A DNA stretch of 64,000 nucleotides from Paenibacillus tyrphae. Its GTDB lineage: Bacteria > Bacillota > Bacilli > Paenibacillales > NBRC-103111. The stretch spans positions 62,001 through 126,000 of the forward strand of contig NZ_JAMZAW010000004.1 of assembly GCF_024158745.1 (NCBI RefSeq), written 5' to 3'. Below, in pieces: positions 44,447 to 52,891 of this stretch (positions are counted from its first letter, which is position 1; each line of letters opens with the position of its first letter). The position numbers were made by a program, and so were the translations under genes. Under the pieces are notes generated by a model, which saw only the letters and a program-made list of their open reading frames with translations, ran no database searches and was not told the origin of the DNA.

Positions 44447-47400
44447 TCATCCAATAAAATTCAACAATTTGCCGTGCTTCGCCTGAAGCTCGTTCAAGTC
44501 GATCTTCATCTCGAGCGCTTCCAGCAGCCCTTCGCCGTGCTCCTCCAGCGCCTGCCGGAGTCTTGCCGCCAGCTCCTGCATCACGCTTCGCAACTGCTCT
44601 GCGTAGGCGTCCTCCAGAAAGGCCGCTTGCGTATCGGCAAAACGCGTCATCGGCCCGTTCAGCCGGGCTTCCAGCTCCCGGCGCAGCTCCGCTTTCCCGT
44701 CGCCTTCGAAGAAATGCTTCGCATTTTTAAAGAAGCCTGCCAGCCACTTCGGCTGTACGTCTGCTGCCTCCAGCATCGCGTTCAGCTCGGGCGTCTTCAG
44801 TTTAAACGGCTCGAACCCCGGAGCTTCAAAGGACGGAATTCCTCCGGTCCGGACGGCTTCCGACCAGTTCTTCGAGGCGTCACCCGCTATACGGTTGATT
44901 TTGTTCTCGATCCGCAGCGTGGTCGCCAGCACTTCCTGGTTCAAGTCAAAGGACAGCATCCGTCTCAGGTCCTCCCAAGCGGACTGCATGACCGTTTTCG
45001 AATCGCGGCGGTCGTCGCGGAATACAGCCGGGTTGAAGGCCGTATTGAACAGATCGCCGAAGCGGTAGGACGTACGCTGCTTGACATAGTACAGCAGCTC
45101 TTGAATTTCTTTGGACAGCTCGCGGGCTTCCGCGTCCGTGTCCGGGGAGGCAAGCCGCTTCTGGGCCTCGGCAAGCGCCGTACGCAGCGCTTCGGCTTGA
45201 CGGCGGCGCTCGGAAGCGTCCGCCCGGGCGCTGTCCATCCAGCGCTGGAGCACATCGGCCGCACGGCGGATATCCGCATCGCCCGCCCGGACAGCCATCT
45301 CGGTCAGCTCCGCAAACGTAAAGCGGACGAACTCCCGCTCGAAGCGTAAAATGCCCGATTGCTCGACCGTTTCCCGGTCCTCCTGGATTTTCCCTTCAAG
45401 CGCATAATAGCTCGATAGCGGATAAATCCTCGGATGCCGGATGCCATGCTGGAGCAGGTTCGTTTCGACGTGCTTGACGACCCCTTCCAGCTCTTCGGCA
45501 GAGGAAGCCAAGTCTGCCGCATTGACGATGAAAAACATTTTGTCCAGCTCGAAGCTGTCTTTTACGCGTCCGAGCTGCAGCAAAAACTCTTTATCCGCAT
45601 GGGAAAACGCATGGTTATAATACGTGACGAACAAAATCGCGTCGGCGTTCTTGATGTAATCGAACGCAACGCCGGTATGACGCGCGTTAATGGAATCCGC
45701 TCCCGGCGTATCGACCAACACGACGCCCTGCTCGGTGAGTGGGTTCGCATAGTACAGCTCGATCAGTTCGACGAAGCAAGACTTAGCCTCGTCGGCGGCA
45801 TACCGGCCGAACTCATCGGCCGTAACGCGCAGCTCCTGCCCTAGGTGCGGGCTCATCTCCGCCCAGCCTTTCTCGACGGCCTTCAGAAACGCATAATGCG
45901 GCTTGCCCTTGCCCGGAACTTGATCGGCTGCCAGCTTATGAATCGCAGCCAGCGCCTTATCCATCGAATTTACAGATACACCCAAAACTTCCAACGAATA
46001 AAAGACATCGGAGGCCAGCCGTTCCGTCGTTTTCATTCGGACTTTGGCCGTGCCGTGCGGCCAGCCCTCTTCCGGGTCCGGCGGCATGATTTTGTTGATC
46101 GCCGCAGTCGTCGGATTCGGCGATACCGGCAGCACCCGTTCGCCGATCAACGCGTTGGCGAACGACGATTTGCCCGCGCTGAACGCGCCGAAGAGCGCGA
46201 TCGTGAAGCGGTTGTTCGCCAGCCGCTCCGCCTTCTCTTCGAGCGAGCGGCGGATGCTTTGCAGCGCCGCGGCGCCGGCAAGCTCCTGCGCGGCGCCGCC
46301 CAGGCGCGCGGCGGCTTCGTGCAGCCGCCGCCGGTGTCCGCCTGCGGCGAGCGCGTCCGCGCCGCCATCGGCGTCGCCGCGGCCCGCCCGCTGCGCGAGC
46401 CACGCGAGGGACTCGCGTGACTCGCGCCCGGCGGGCGCCGCGGCCTGCGGCGCAGCCGCCGCTGCCGCAGGCGAGCCCGCCGCAGCCGCGGGCGCGGGCA
46501 GCGCCGGCGCAGCCGCTGCCGGCAGCTGCGCGAGCAGCGCGGCGCCGTAGGCGGCCTCGGCCTGCGCGAGGCGCTCCAGCTCGCGCAGGCCTGCGAGCCG
46601 CGCATCGAGCTCGGCGAGCTGCGCGCGCAGCGCCGCGAGGCGCGGCTGCAGGGCGGCCGCCAGTGCCGCGATCAGCTCGTCGCTGACGGCGTACGCCTCT
46701 TTGCGGTACAAGCTTTTCGCTTCCGCGGCAATCTGCTTCGAGTACGTCAACGTATACTCGTTTCCAAACACCGCGGCCTCGTTCACCTGACCGGCCAGCC
46801 AATCCGGCGTCAGCTCCACGTTGATCCGGTCGGCCGCCTCGGTAATGGGGCCGGCCGGCAGGCCGTGGCCTTCCAGCTTCGCTTTGACCGTCTGCTGCAC
46901 GTGTCTGGCCACCTGCGTCTCCACTTGCGACGCAAAATCTTTATGCAGCGCAGCAAGCCGCTGCTCTCGCTCCGCCGCCGTCTTCGCGGCGGCGCCAAAC
47001 CAGCCTACCTTGAAGCCGGGTCGGCGGCTTTCCAAATACGCGTGCGCGAAGTCCCGCGTCACGGCCGGAATGACGTTGGCGTTGTCCAGTACCGCCGCCA
47101 CGTCTTTACGCACAGCTGCCTGCAGCTCCGCAGGCAGCGACTCCAGCCGCGCCAGCCCGGCGCCTGTCTCCGCATACTCCGCTTGGACAGCGTCCAGATC
47201 TTCGCCGGAGGCAGCGAGCTGCTCGCGCAGCGCTTCCTTGGCCGGCTCATTGCGCTCGGCCATCTTCTCGGCGTGCGCCGCTGCCAGCGCCCGCGCCGAC
47301 TTCTCAAGGCTAAGCCGCACAAGCGGCTGCCGCAGCTCGATCAACTGCCCGAGCAGCCCCTCCAGCTTGCTCCACTCGCTGGACGGATGATTCGGCACTT

Positions 47401-48199
47401 TGACCGACGTATAGACGATTCCGTCCGGCCGCACGCCCCAGCTGGCGAACGCTTCGCGCACGCCTTCCTGATATGCGGCGAACGACAGTTCCTGCTCGCG
47501 ATGCTTATCGATCATGTTCACGATCAAATAGAGCGGCTTGCCCCACTCCGTCATTTTTTTCGCAAACGCCAAATTGATTTCCGACTGCACATGGTTATAA
47601 TCCATCACATAAAACACAACGTCAGCCAAATGCAGCGCCGATTCCGTCGCCAACTGATGCGCGTCATCCGTCGAATCGATGCCCGGCGTATCCAGCAGCG
47701 CCGCATGCTCTCCCAGAAACGGGATCGGATATCGGATTTCCACCGTTTCGATCGCTTCACCGTTACGGCAATGCTCCGCCAACTCGTCCAACGGCACCGT
47801 TTCGGATCGCGGCTCGCCCATTCCTTGAGCCTGATCGCTCGCCTCGTCACTGCGGTAAATGACCCGTGCCCCGGCTTCCCCGTTCACGATGCTCACAATG
47901 TTCGCGCTCGTCGGAATCGGACTCGACGGCAGCAGCATATGACCGCACAGCCGGTTAATAAGACTCGATTTACCGGCCGAGAAGTGCCCGCAAAACGCCA
48001 AATAAAGCCGCTCGCTCTGCGCTTTCGCCAACAGCTGCCGCAGCTTCTTTCCGTGCTCTCCGTCCCCCGTTTGTTCTACCTGCGCGAGCAGCCCGCGAAC
48101 CGCCGCAAACATTTCATCCTGCGGGGTCCCACCTTGCAGCCCCTCTACGTTCCCTGTTTCTACAGACGTTGCTTCTGCTATAGTCAATTCGCTATTCAT
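44447..48199 (-). CDS. dynA: Tandem bacterial dynamin
   Basis: A 1250-residue membrane-remodelling GTPase with two dynamin modules in one chain, as in B. subtilis DynA (YpbR). The first G-domain has GHFSAGKSS (71-79), LDTPGID and VNMIDKH. The second, after about residue 670, has GAFSAGKSSF, VDTPGADS and VNAAD. Each is followed by long helical stalk regions. Between them, residues about 507-667 form an Ala-rich, low-complexity linker encoded by extremely GC-rich DNA. DynA tethers and fuses membranes and protects against phage and pore-forming agents. GGAGAAACG precedes the ATG. Confidence 0.93.
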   Translation of the reverse strand: MNSELTIAEATSVETGNVEGLQGGTPQDEMFAAVRGLLAQVEQTGDGEHGKKLRQLLAKAQSERLYLAFCGHFSAGKSSLINRLCGHMLLPSSPIPTSANIVSIVNGEAGARVIYRSDEASDQAQGMGEPRSETVPLDELAEHCRNGEAIETVEIRYPIPFLGEHAALLDTPGIDSTDDAHQLATESALHLADVVFYVMDYNHVQSEINLAFAKKMTEWGKPLYLIVNMIDKHREQELSFAAYQEGVREAFASWGVRPDGIVYTSVKVPNHPSSEWSKLEGLLGQLIELRQPLVRLSLEKSARALAAAHAEKMAERNEPAKEALREQLAASGEDLDAVQAEYAETGAGLARLESLPAELQAAVRKDVAAVLDNANVIPAVTRDFAHAYLESRRPGFKVGWFGAAAKTAAEREQRLAALHKDFASQVETQVARHVQQTVKAKLEGHGLPAGPITEAADRINVELTPDWLAGQVNEAAVFGNEYTLTYSKQIAAEAKSLYRKEAYAVSDELIAALAAALQPRLAALRAQLAELDARLAGLRELERLAQAEAAYGAALLAQLPAAAAPALPAPAAAAGSPAAAAAAPQAAAPAGRESRESLAWLAQRAGRGDADGGADALAAGGHRRRLHEAAARLGGAAQELAGAAALQSIRRSLEEKAERLANNRFTIALFGAFSAGKSSFANALIGERVLPVSPNPTTAAINKIMPPDPEEGWPHGTAKVRMKTTERLASDVFYSLEVLGVSVNSMDKALAAIHKLAADQVPGKGKPHYAFLKAVEKGWAEMSPHLGQELRVTADEFGRYAADEAKSCFVELIELYYANPLTEQGVVLVDTPGADSINARHTGVAFDYIKNADAILFVTYYNHAFSHADKEFLLQLGRVKDSFELDKMFFIVNAADLASSAEELEGVVKHVETNLLQHGIRHPRIYPLSSYYALEGKIQEDRETVEQSGILRFEREFVRFTFAELTEMAVRAGDADIRRAADVLQRWMDSARADASERRRQAEALRTALAEAQKRLASPDTDAEARELSKEIQELLYYVKQRTSYRFGDLFNTAFNPAVFRDDRRDSKTVMQSAWEDLRRMLSFDLNQEVLATTLRIENKINRIAGDASKNWSEAVRTGGIPSFEAPGFEPFKLKTPELNAMLEAADVQPKWLAGFFKNAKHFFEGDGKAELRRELEARLNGPMTRFADTQAAFLEDAYAEQLRSVMQELAARLRQALEEHGEGLLEALEMKIDLNELQAKHGKLLNFIG

Positions 48200-48277
48200 C
48201 GTTTCTCCTGCCCCTGTTCATCCTCTGTCTAAAACCAAGCGCTTGTCGTCTATCTTTTTTGCTTTCCGAACAAAAAG

Positions 48278-48303
48278 AAAAAACCGAATCGCTTCGGTTT
48301 TTA
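48278..48303. terminator. Terminator after the 90-residue protein gene
   Basis: AAAACCGAA and TTCGGTTTT form a perfect 9-bp stem with a 4-nt loop. On the minus strand TTTTTTCTTTTTG follows. The gene's TAA lies in the stem. Confidence 0.8.
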
Positions 48304-48573
48304 GTGTACCATATTTTCCGTCTCCGGAATAAATATTTCGAAAACATCGCGATGCTGCAAAATCGTAATGTCTTTATCCTTTACTTTCATGACGACAACT
48401 TCCGGACGCTGCTTCATGCGGTTCAAGTAATTTTCTGGTACGCTTCCCGACTCCGTTACAACGACGCCTTCAACCTGCTTCTCTTCGTTTTCCTGCAAAG
48501 GAGTCTCAAGCACCTTCTCGTAAATATCCGAAAACAGTTCAAAATCGCTGGTGTAGACCGATATGCATTTCAT
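48301..48573 (-). CDS. Small conserved-looking hypothetical protein
   Basis: A 90-residue protein starting MKCISVYTSDFELFSDIYEK, rich in Val, Glu and Lys with alternating hydrophobic residues, suggesting an alpha/beta fold. It has no signal peptide or membrane segment. ATG follows AAAGGATAGG. It lies between nth and dynA with its own terminator. The family is not recognised. Confidence 0.75.
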   Translation of the reverse strand: MKCISVYTSDFELFSDIYEKVLETPLQENEEKQVEGVVVTESGSVPENYLNRMKQRPEVVVMKVKDKDITILQHRDVFEIFIPETENMVH

Positions 48574-48594
48574 CTCTAATCCTATCCTTTCGTA

Positions 48595-49302
48595 TTACGC
48601 TTCTTTAGTTTTTGCAGCTTTGACAGCTGCTTTCGCTTTTGGTATAGGCTTCCTATTCGAGTTCGATTTCATTCGTTTTTTACCTTCTCGGCAAAGATCG
48701 ATCAGCGGGCAAACCTCGCATTTGGGGTTTTGCGCTTTACAGTGATAGCGTCCGAAAAAAATAAGCCGGTGATGCGTCTGCGTCCATTCTTCGCGCGGCA
48801 CCCGTTTCATCAGCTTTTTTTCCACTTCGAGCACCGAATCGTTAACCCCGGCAAGCCCGAGCCGTTTGGATACCCGTTCCACATGCGTATCGACGGCAAT
48901 AGCAGGCACGTCGAAAGCATTGGAAACGACGACATTCGCCGTTTTGCGTCCAACGCCCGGCAATTCCACCAGCTTCTCGTGTTCACGGGGAACTTCCCCG
49001 TTATACTTGTCCAAAAGCATTGCGCACAAAGCCTGAATATTCTTGGCTTTGTTCCGGAACAAACCGATCCGCCGAATATCCTGTTCCAGTTCTTCGAGCG
49101 GCACGGCCAAATAGTCTTCCGGCCTCTTGTACTTCTGAAACAACGTGGCGGTAACTTTGTTGACCGTCTCGTCCGTACATTGGGCCGACAACAGGACGGC
49201 GATCGTCAACTCGAACGCATTCGAGTGGTTTAGCTCGCAATGGGCATCCGGGAACATTTCGGCAATCGTATCCAGTATGGTTCTCGCTTGCGACTGATTC
49301 AT
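48595..49302 (-). CDS. nth: Endonuclease III
   Basis: A base-excision DNA glycosylase/AP lyase that removes oxidised pyrimidines. The helix-hairpin-helix LPGVGRKTANVVVS with the following AIAVDTHVERVSKRL supplies the catalytic Asp, and the Lys lies in LLSAQCTDETVNKVT. The 4Fe-4S loop is C-x6-C-x2-C-x5-C, around CEVCPLIDLC. A basic C-terminal tail of about 25 residues, Lys/Ala-rich, goes beyond the family core. In B. subtilis nth follows dnaD and asnS; neither is here. Confidence 0.96.
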   Translation of the reverse strand: MNQSQARTILDTIAEMFPDAHCELNHSNAFELTIAVLLSAQCTDETVNKVTATLFQKYKRPEDYLAVPLEELEQDIRRIGLFRNKAKNIQALCAMLLDKYNGEVPREHEKLVELPGVGRKTANVVVSNAFDVPAIAVDTHVERVSKRLGLAGVNDSVLEVEKKLMKRVPREEWTQTHHRLIFFGRYHCKAQNPKCEVCPLIDLCREGKKRMKSNSNRKPIPKAKAAVKAAKTKEA

Positions 49303-49395
49303 GCTCCCTGTCCTTTCTTTCGCCTGTTTCTTACAGTTTACCGAAACACAGCAGTCGAATCAATGACTAATGCCGACAAAATGCGAACTTTTTAC

Positions 49396-49440
49396 GAAAA
49401 AACCGCCTATGCAGCGAGAAGTTCTCACTACACAGACGGC
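49396..49440 (-). terminator. Terminator of the amidase-GerMN-SLH operon
   Basis: On the minus strand CCGTCTGTGTAGTGA pairs with TCGCTGCATAGGCGG using several G-T pairs, then TTTTTT. Confidence 0.65.
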
Positions 49441-49471
49441 TCAAACCGGATAAAAGTTTCAAATAAACCGA

Positions 49472-52225
49472 TTAGGGCTTTTCAATTTCGAAAATTTTAT
49501 CGTCGATCACGTAAACCATCACTTCTTCATTCTCCATAAACGTACTTGGCGCTACCGTTTGGGTGCCTTTGTGCAAATACGCTTTAGCGAATAAATTGTA
49601 CGATGTCTTGTCGTTATTCGCCGTCGGCTTCAGAAGCAATTGATTCAGCACCGTATCGTAAGAGGATACCGTCCGCTTTGTTGCGGTCGCCACTTGAATG
49701 ATCGCCTTGTCTTTCGCGTCCCGGATAATCTCCACCCGGTCATTTTGCTTGATCGTATTCAACGCGGCGGACGTATTGGCGTTCTGCCTGATGGTGAATT
49801 GCTGGCCGACCGTGATTACCTGGATGTTGCCTTGGAAGTCCTGAACGGTCAATGTGCCTGCCGCTACGTCCACATTCGTTACTTTGCCGCGCACCGAATT
49901 GAGCAATTGTAGATTGTCGAGCTTGGTACCGCTAAAGCTGGCTTTGACATACTCGTCGATCAAAATATCCGAGAAGGCATGGGATTGCTTGCCCGGGTTA
50001 ATGATTTGATCGTTGTTTTCCACTTTAAACGTTAACTGAGAGCCTGTCTCGTCCTTCGCAGTGACTTGGTTCGTGCTGGAGTTGGTGACCAGCACTTTGT
50101 ACACGCCCGTTTTCTTGGCCATCAGGTTTGTTACGAAATCCTGATTCCCTGTGAGCGTCAAACGAATCGCATCGCCGACTTTCAGGTCCGAAATGGTGCC
50201 GTTCGTTTTGTTAAACATTTCCACTGGTGCGCCAAAATTGACTTTGAACGTTAAGTTCTGCCCTCCGGCGGTACGGATAGTCAAGTCGTTTGTAATATTG
50301 CTCGTATTGATTTGAGCGATCGTGCCTTCCACATTCATTGTCGTTTCGATCTGCACGATTTTATCTTTGGACACTTTCAGGTCCACTCTTTTCTTGTCGT
50401 TGCCGCTGCCTATGAACGTGCTCTGGAAATTTGATTGCTGTATCGGACCGCCCATAAAGCGGATGGTCGTATTATCCGTCAGCCGATATGCCCCTACTCC
50501 GTCGCTCTCGGTGCTGATCGTCACCACTTTGGAATTGGCGTCATAACTAAGGATCGTCGCATAGATGAATTGCTTGACCGAACGGCTGGTAACGGAAATT
50601 TTAACGATTTTATCGTTTACCAGATCCATCTTCAACTGATCGCCGGATTCGATGTCGAACAAGCTTGGATTCGTCAACCCGTCAATCGTTATAATCGCAT
50701 TGTCAGCGATATGATAGGCTCCGAGCGAGCCGCCTGCTTTATTAATCGTCAAGATCCGTTTGTCGCTGCTTAAGCTTGCCATCGTTCCTTCGACAGATTG
50801 GCTAAAATCAGCCGGCTTCTTCACGGAAACGACTTGAAGCTCGTTCGCTTTCACCTCGTAGCTGACCGCGTCGCCGACGCGCAGCTTCGAGAGGTCCGCC
50901 GTCGTGCCGTCCTGCAGCTTCACGACCGTACGCGCAGTGAGCGTAAACGATTCGTTCTGCCCAGTCCCCTGCTCCAAGAATGTCACTTGGTTTGAATCTT
51001 TGTTCAGACTGAGCACCGTACCTTCGGACGTTTTGCTGACCGGCGTCTGCTTAAGTACGATTTGCGAAATTTTCGATTCTTTGAGCAGCGTATTCCGCTT
51101 CAATTCGACGATGCTTCCCGGCGACAAAGAGCTCAAGCTCAGGCCGCGGCCGTCTTTATCCGTCACCGTGACGGTCGGGAACAAATCGTACAGCTCGTTC
51201 TTTCCGTTCCGCTGAATCGAGGCCATCATCCGGTCGGTGAATATTTCTGCCAGCGTTCCTTCGTAGGTTTCCATCTTCTGTTGATCGTTGGTGAGTTCTA
51301 TGTACAGCGCCGCGCCTTGATTTTGCACCAGATACACTTCGTTCGTGAGCTTAATGTTGGACAGCGAAATCCGGCTGTCATCTTTGCCGCTATAGAGGGC
51401 GGTATCGGAAGACAGCGTATATTCCGTCGTTTGCCCATTGGCATTCAGCACGCTTATTTTGCGGTCCGTCATCTCCATCACATATCCGGTAACAACCCGG
51501 GAGGAGCGGGAGGTCGCTTCTTTATCCGCGCGGCTTAGGAACGTTGCCATTTGGGCGCGGGTCACTTTATCCTTCGGCTTGAAGCTGTTATCCTCAAAGC
51601 CTTGTACGATCTTGAGCGATACCGCCGCGTTGATATAACCGGCCGCCCACGACGAGAAATTCTTGCTGTCCGTAAATGACGAAGAGGATTGCGCCTGCTG
51701 ATTGGCCAGCTCCTGTTTGCCGATGGCGCGGATGACCAGCTTGGCTACCCATTCGCGGGATGCTTCCTTAGCTCCCCAAGCCGTTTTGGCGTTTGTGCCG
51801 TCTGCAGTTTCCTCTTGAATATTAATTAAGCCGCGATCGATCGCGTAGGCGACATACGGCTTGAAGAAATTGTCTACAGCGAAAGGCAGCGCTGTTCCTG
51901 CCTTGCTCTTCGCTACCTCCGATTCAAGGCCCATAAACCGCAGTGCCATAACGATGACTTCCTGCTGAGATACGGATTTTTCTGGACCATATTCCCCTTT
52001 TTCATATCCTTCAATCACCCCGAGAGAAGCCAGCTTGGTGACATGCTTGATCGCCCAGTGCTGGTCCCCGACGTCGGTAAAGCGCTGGGAGTTGACGGAG
52101 CTTCCCGTCGAAATATTGCTTTTAGTTTCAGCCGCGGCGGCAAAGACCGGGCTTCCGAACGCCAGCGACAGCGCCAAAACAGCTGCCGCCAGTCTGCGTG
52201 CTTGTCTGGAATTGATGCTTTTCAT
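49472..52225 (-). CDS. S-layer homology domain surface protein
   Basis: A 917-residue exported protein. A signal peptide ends near residue 32. Three SLH domains follow: RFTDVGDQHWAIKHVTKLAS (about 48-100), a more divergent one (about 115-170), and SFTDSKNFSSWAAGYINAAV (about 185-240). SLH trimers bind pyruvylated wall polysaccharide. The remaining 650 residues are a series of beta-rich modules, each around 70-90 residues and containing phrases like SVEGTMASLSSDKRILTI and VEGTIAQINTSN. Their function is unknown. It is the last gene after an amidase and a GerMN lipoprotein, suggesting a wall-remodelling operon. Confidence 0.92.
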   Translation of the reverse strand: MKSINSRQARRLAAAVLALSLAFGSPVFAAAAETKSNISTGSSVNSQRFTDVGDQHWAIKHVTKLASLGVIEGYEKGEYGPEKSVSQQEVIVMALRFMGLESEVAKSKAGTALPFAVDNFFKPYVAYAIDRGLINIQEETADGTNAKTAWGAKEASREWVAKLVIRAIGKQELANQQAQSSSSFTDSKNFSSWAAGYINAAVSLKIVQGFEDNSFKPKDKVTRAQMATFLSRADKEATSRSSRVVTGYVMEMTDRKISVLNANGQTTEYTLSSDTALYSGKDDSRISLSNIKLTNEVYLVQNQGAALYIELTNDQQKMETYEGTLAEIFTDRMMASIQRNGKNELYDLFPTVTVTDKDGRGLSLSSLSPGSIVELKRNTLLKESKISQIVLKQTPVSKTSEGTVLSLNKDSNQVTFLEQGTGQNESFTLTARTVVKLQDGTTADLSKLRVGDAVSYEVKANELQVVSVKKPADFSQSVEGTMASLSSDKRILTINKAGGSLGAYHIADNAIITIDGLTNPSLFDIESGDQLKMDLVNDKIVKISVTSRSVKQFIYATILSYDANSKVVTISTESDGVGAYRLTDNTTIRFMGGPIQQSNFQSTFIGSGNDKKRVDLKVSKDKIVQIETTMNVEGTIAQINTSNITNDLTIRTAGGQNLTFKVNFGAPVEMFNKTNGTISDLKVGDAIRLTLTGNQDFVTNLMAKKTGVYKVLVTNSSTNQVTAKDETGSQLTFKVENNDQIINPGKQSHAFSDILIDEYVKASFSGTKLDNLQLLNSVRGKVTNVDVAAGTLTVQDFQGNIQVITVGQQFTIRQNANTSAALNTIKQNDRVEIIRDAKDKAIIQVATATKRTVSSYDTVLNQLLLKPTANNDKTSYNLFAKAYLHKGTQTVAPSTFMENEEVMVYVIDDKIFEIEKP

Positions 52226-52269
52226 GAAATAGCTCCTCTCGATCGACTTATGTCAGTTCATGATGTGCG

Positions 52270-52878
52270 TTAACTTTGGCTGCGTTTGATCGGATGCGGC
52301 AGATCCATATGTCCCATCAAGCTCTCGACCTGCTTTCCGTCAACCAGCACTTCAATGGATTTGACTTCGGAAAACTGGAACATCGTCTTCTGCAGCGCAT
52401 CCAATAGCATTTCTTCCCCGCCGGAACCCAGCCTTCCGTCCTCTGCAATGGACACGTCAAGGTTCAGTTGGCCGTCTTTCAACGCGACGCTTTTGTACGT
52501 AAATCCTTTAAATAATGGAATGGTATTGTCGTCAGGGCTTTTCTTCAACTGGTTAAGTGCGGCCAAATATTTGTCCTGATCTTGCTTGATGCTGATCGTC
52601 ACATCTTTTGGAACCAGTTTCTCAAGCTGGGCATCGCTGTAATACACTTTGATCTTGAGCTCTTTCTTTTCCGGGTCCTGCTTCGGGGTGGATGTCTCCG
52701 GCGGAGTCGTCGGAGTTGTCGTCTTGTCTCCGCCCGTCCCGGGCTGCGCAGTCTGTCCGCTCTTGGAGGGCGGTGTTTCTGCGGTGCCTTGTAACGGCGC
52801 TTTGCTTGTTCCGCAGCCTGCCAGCAGCAGAGCCGCGATTGCCGCAGCAGCCATTCCTTTTTGCCATGTCTTGTGCAT
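52270..52878 (-). CDS. GerMN-domain lipoprotein
   Basis: About 202 residues. The lipoprotein signal ends in LLLAGC (Cys about residue 22). A Thr/Pro-rich linker follows to about 70, then a GerMN domain (LKIKVYYSDAQLEKLVP to about 190). GerMN domains occur in GerM and LpqB and are linked to spore-wall formation and envelope signalling. ATG at 52878 has AAGGAG at nine bases. It sits 13 bp after the amidase gene, and both are probably co-expressed. Confidence 0.9.
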   Translation of the reverse strand: MHKTWQKGMAAAAIAALLLAGCGTSKAPLQGTAETPPSKSGQTAQPGTGGDKTTTPTTPPETSTPKQDPEKKELKIKVYYSDAQLEKLVPKDVTISIKQDQDKYLAALNQLKKSPDDNTIPLFKGFTYKSVALKDGQLNLDVSIAEDGRLGSGGEEMLLDALQKTMFQFSEVKSIEVLVDGKQVESLMGHMDLPHPIKRSQS

Positions 52879-52891
52879 CGTCACCCACTCC

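Noticed and set aside
46050-46810. Several Arg- and Ala-rich ORFs on both strands across the dynA linker
   Set aside because: They come from the extreme GC content, which removes stop codons in all frames; only the dynA frame continues into conserved GTPase motifs.
46865-48232. 455-codon plus-strand frame opposite dynA
   Set aside because: Same reasoning: long only because of codon bias of dynA; no start signal and no recognisable motif.
48215-48255. CAAGCGCTTG palindrome upstream of dynA, considered as a CcpA cre site
   Set aside because: It lacks the flanking TGWAA/WWCA bases of the consensus and there is no metabolic reason for catabolite control.
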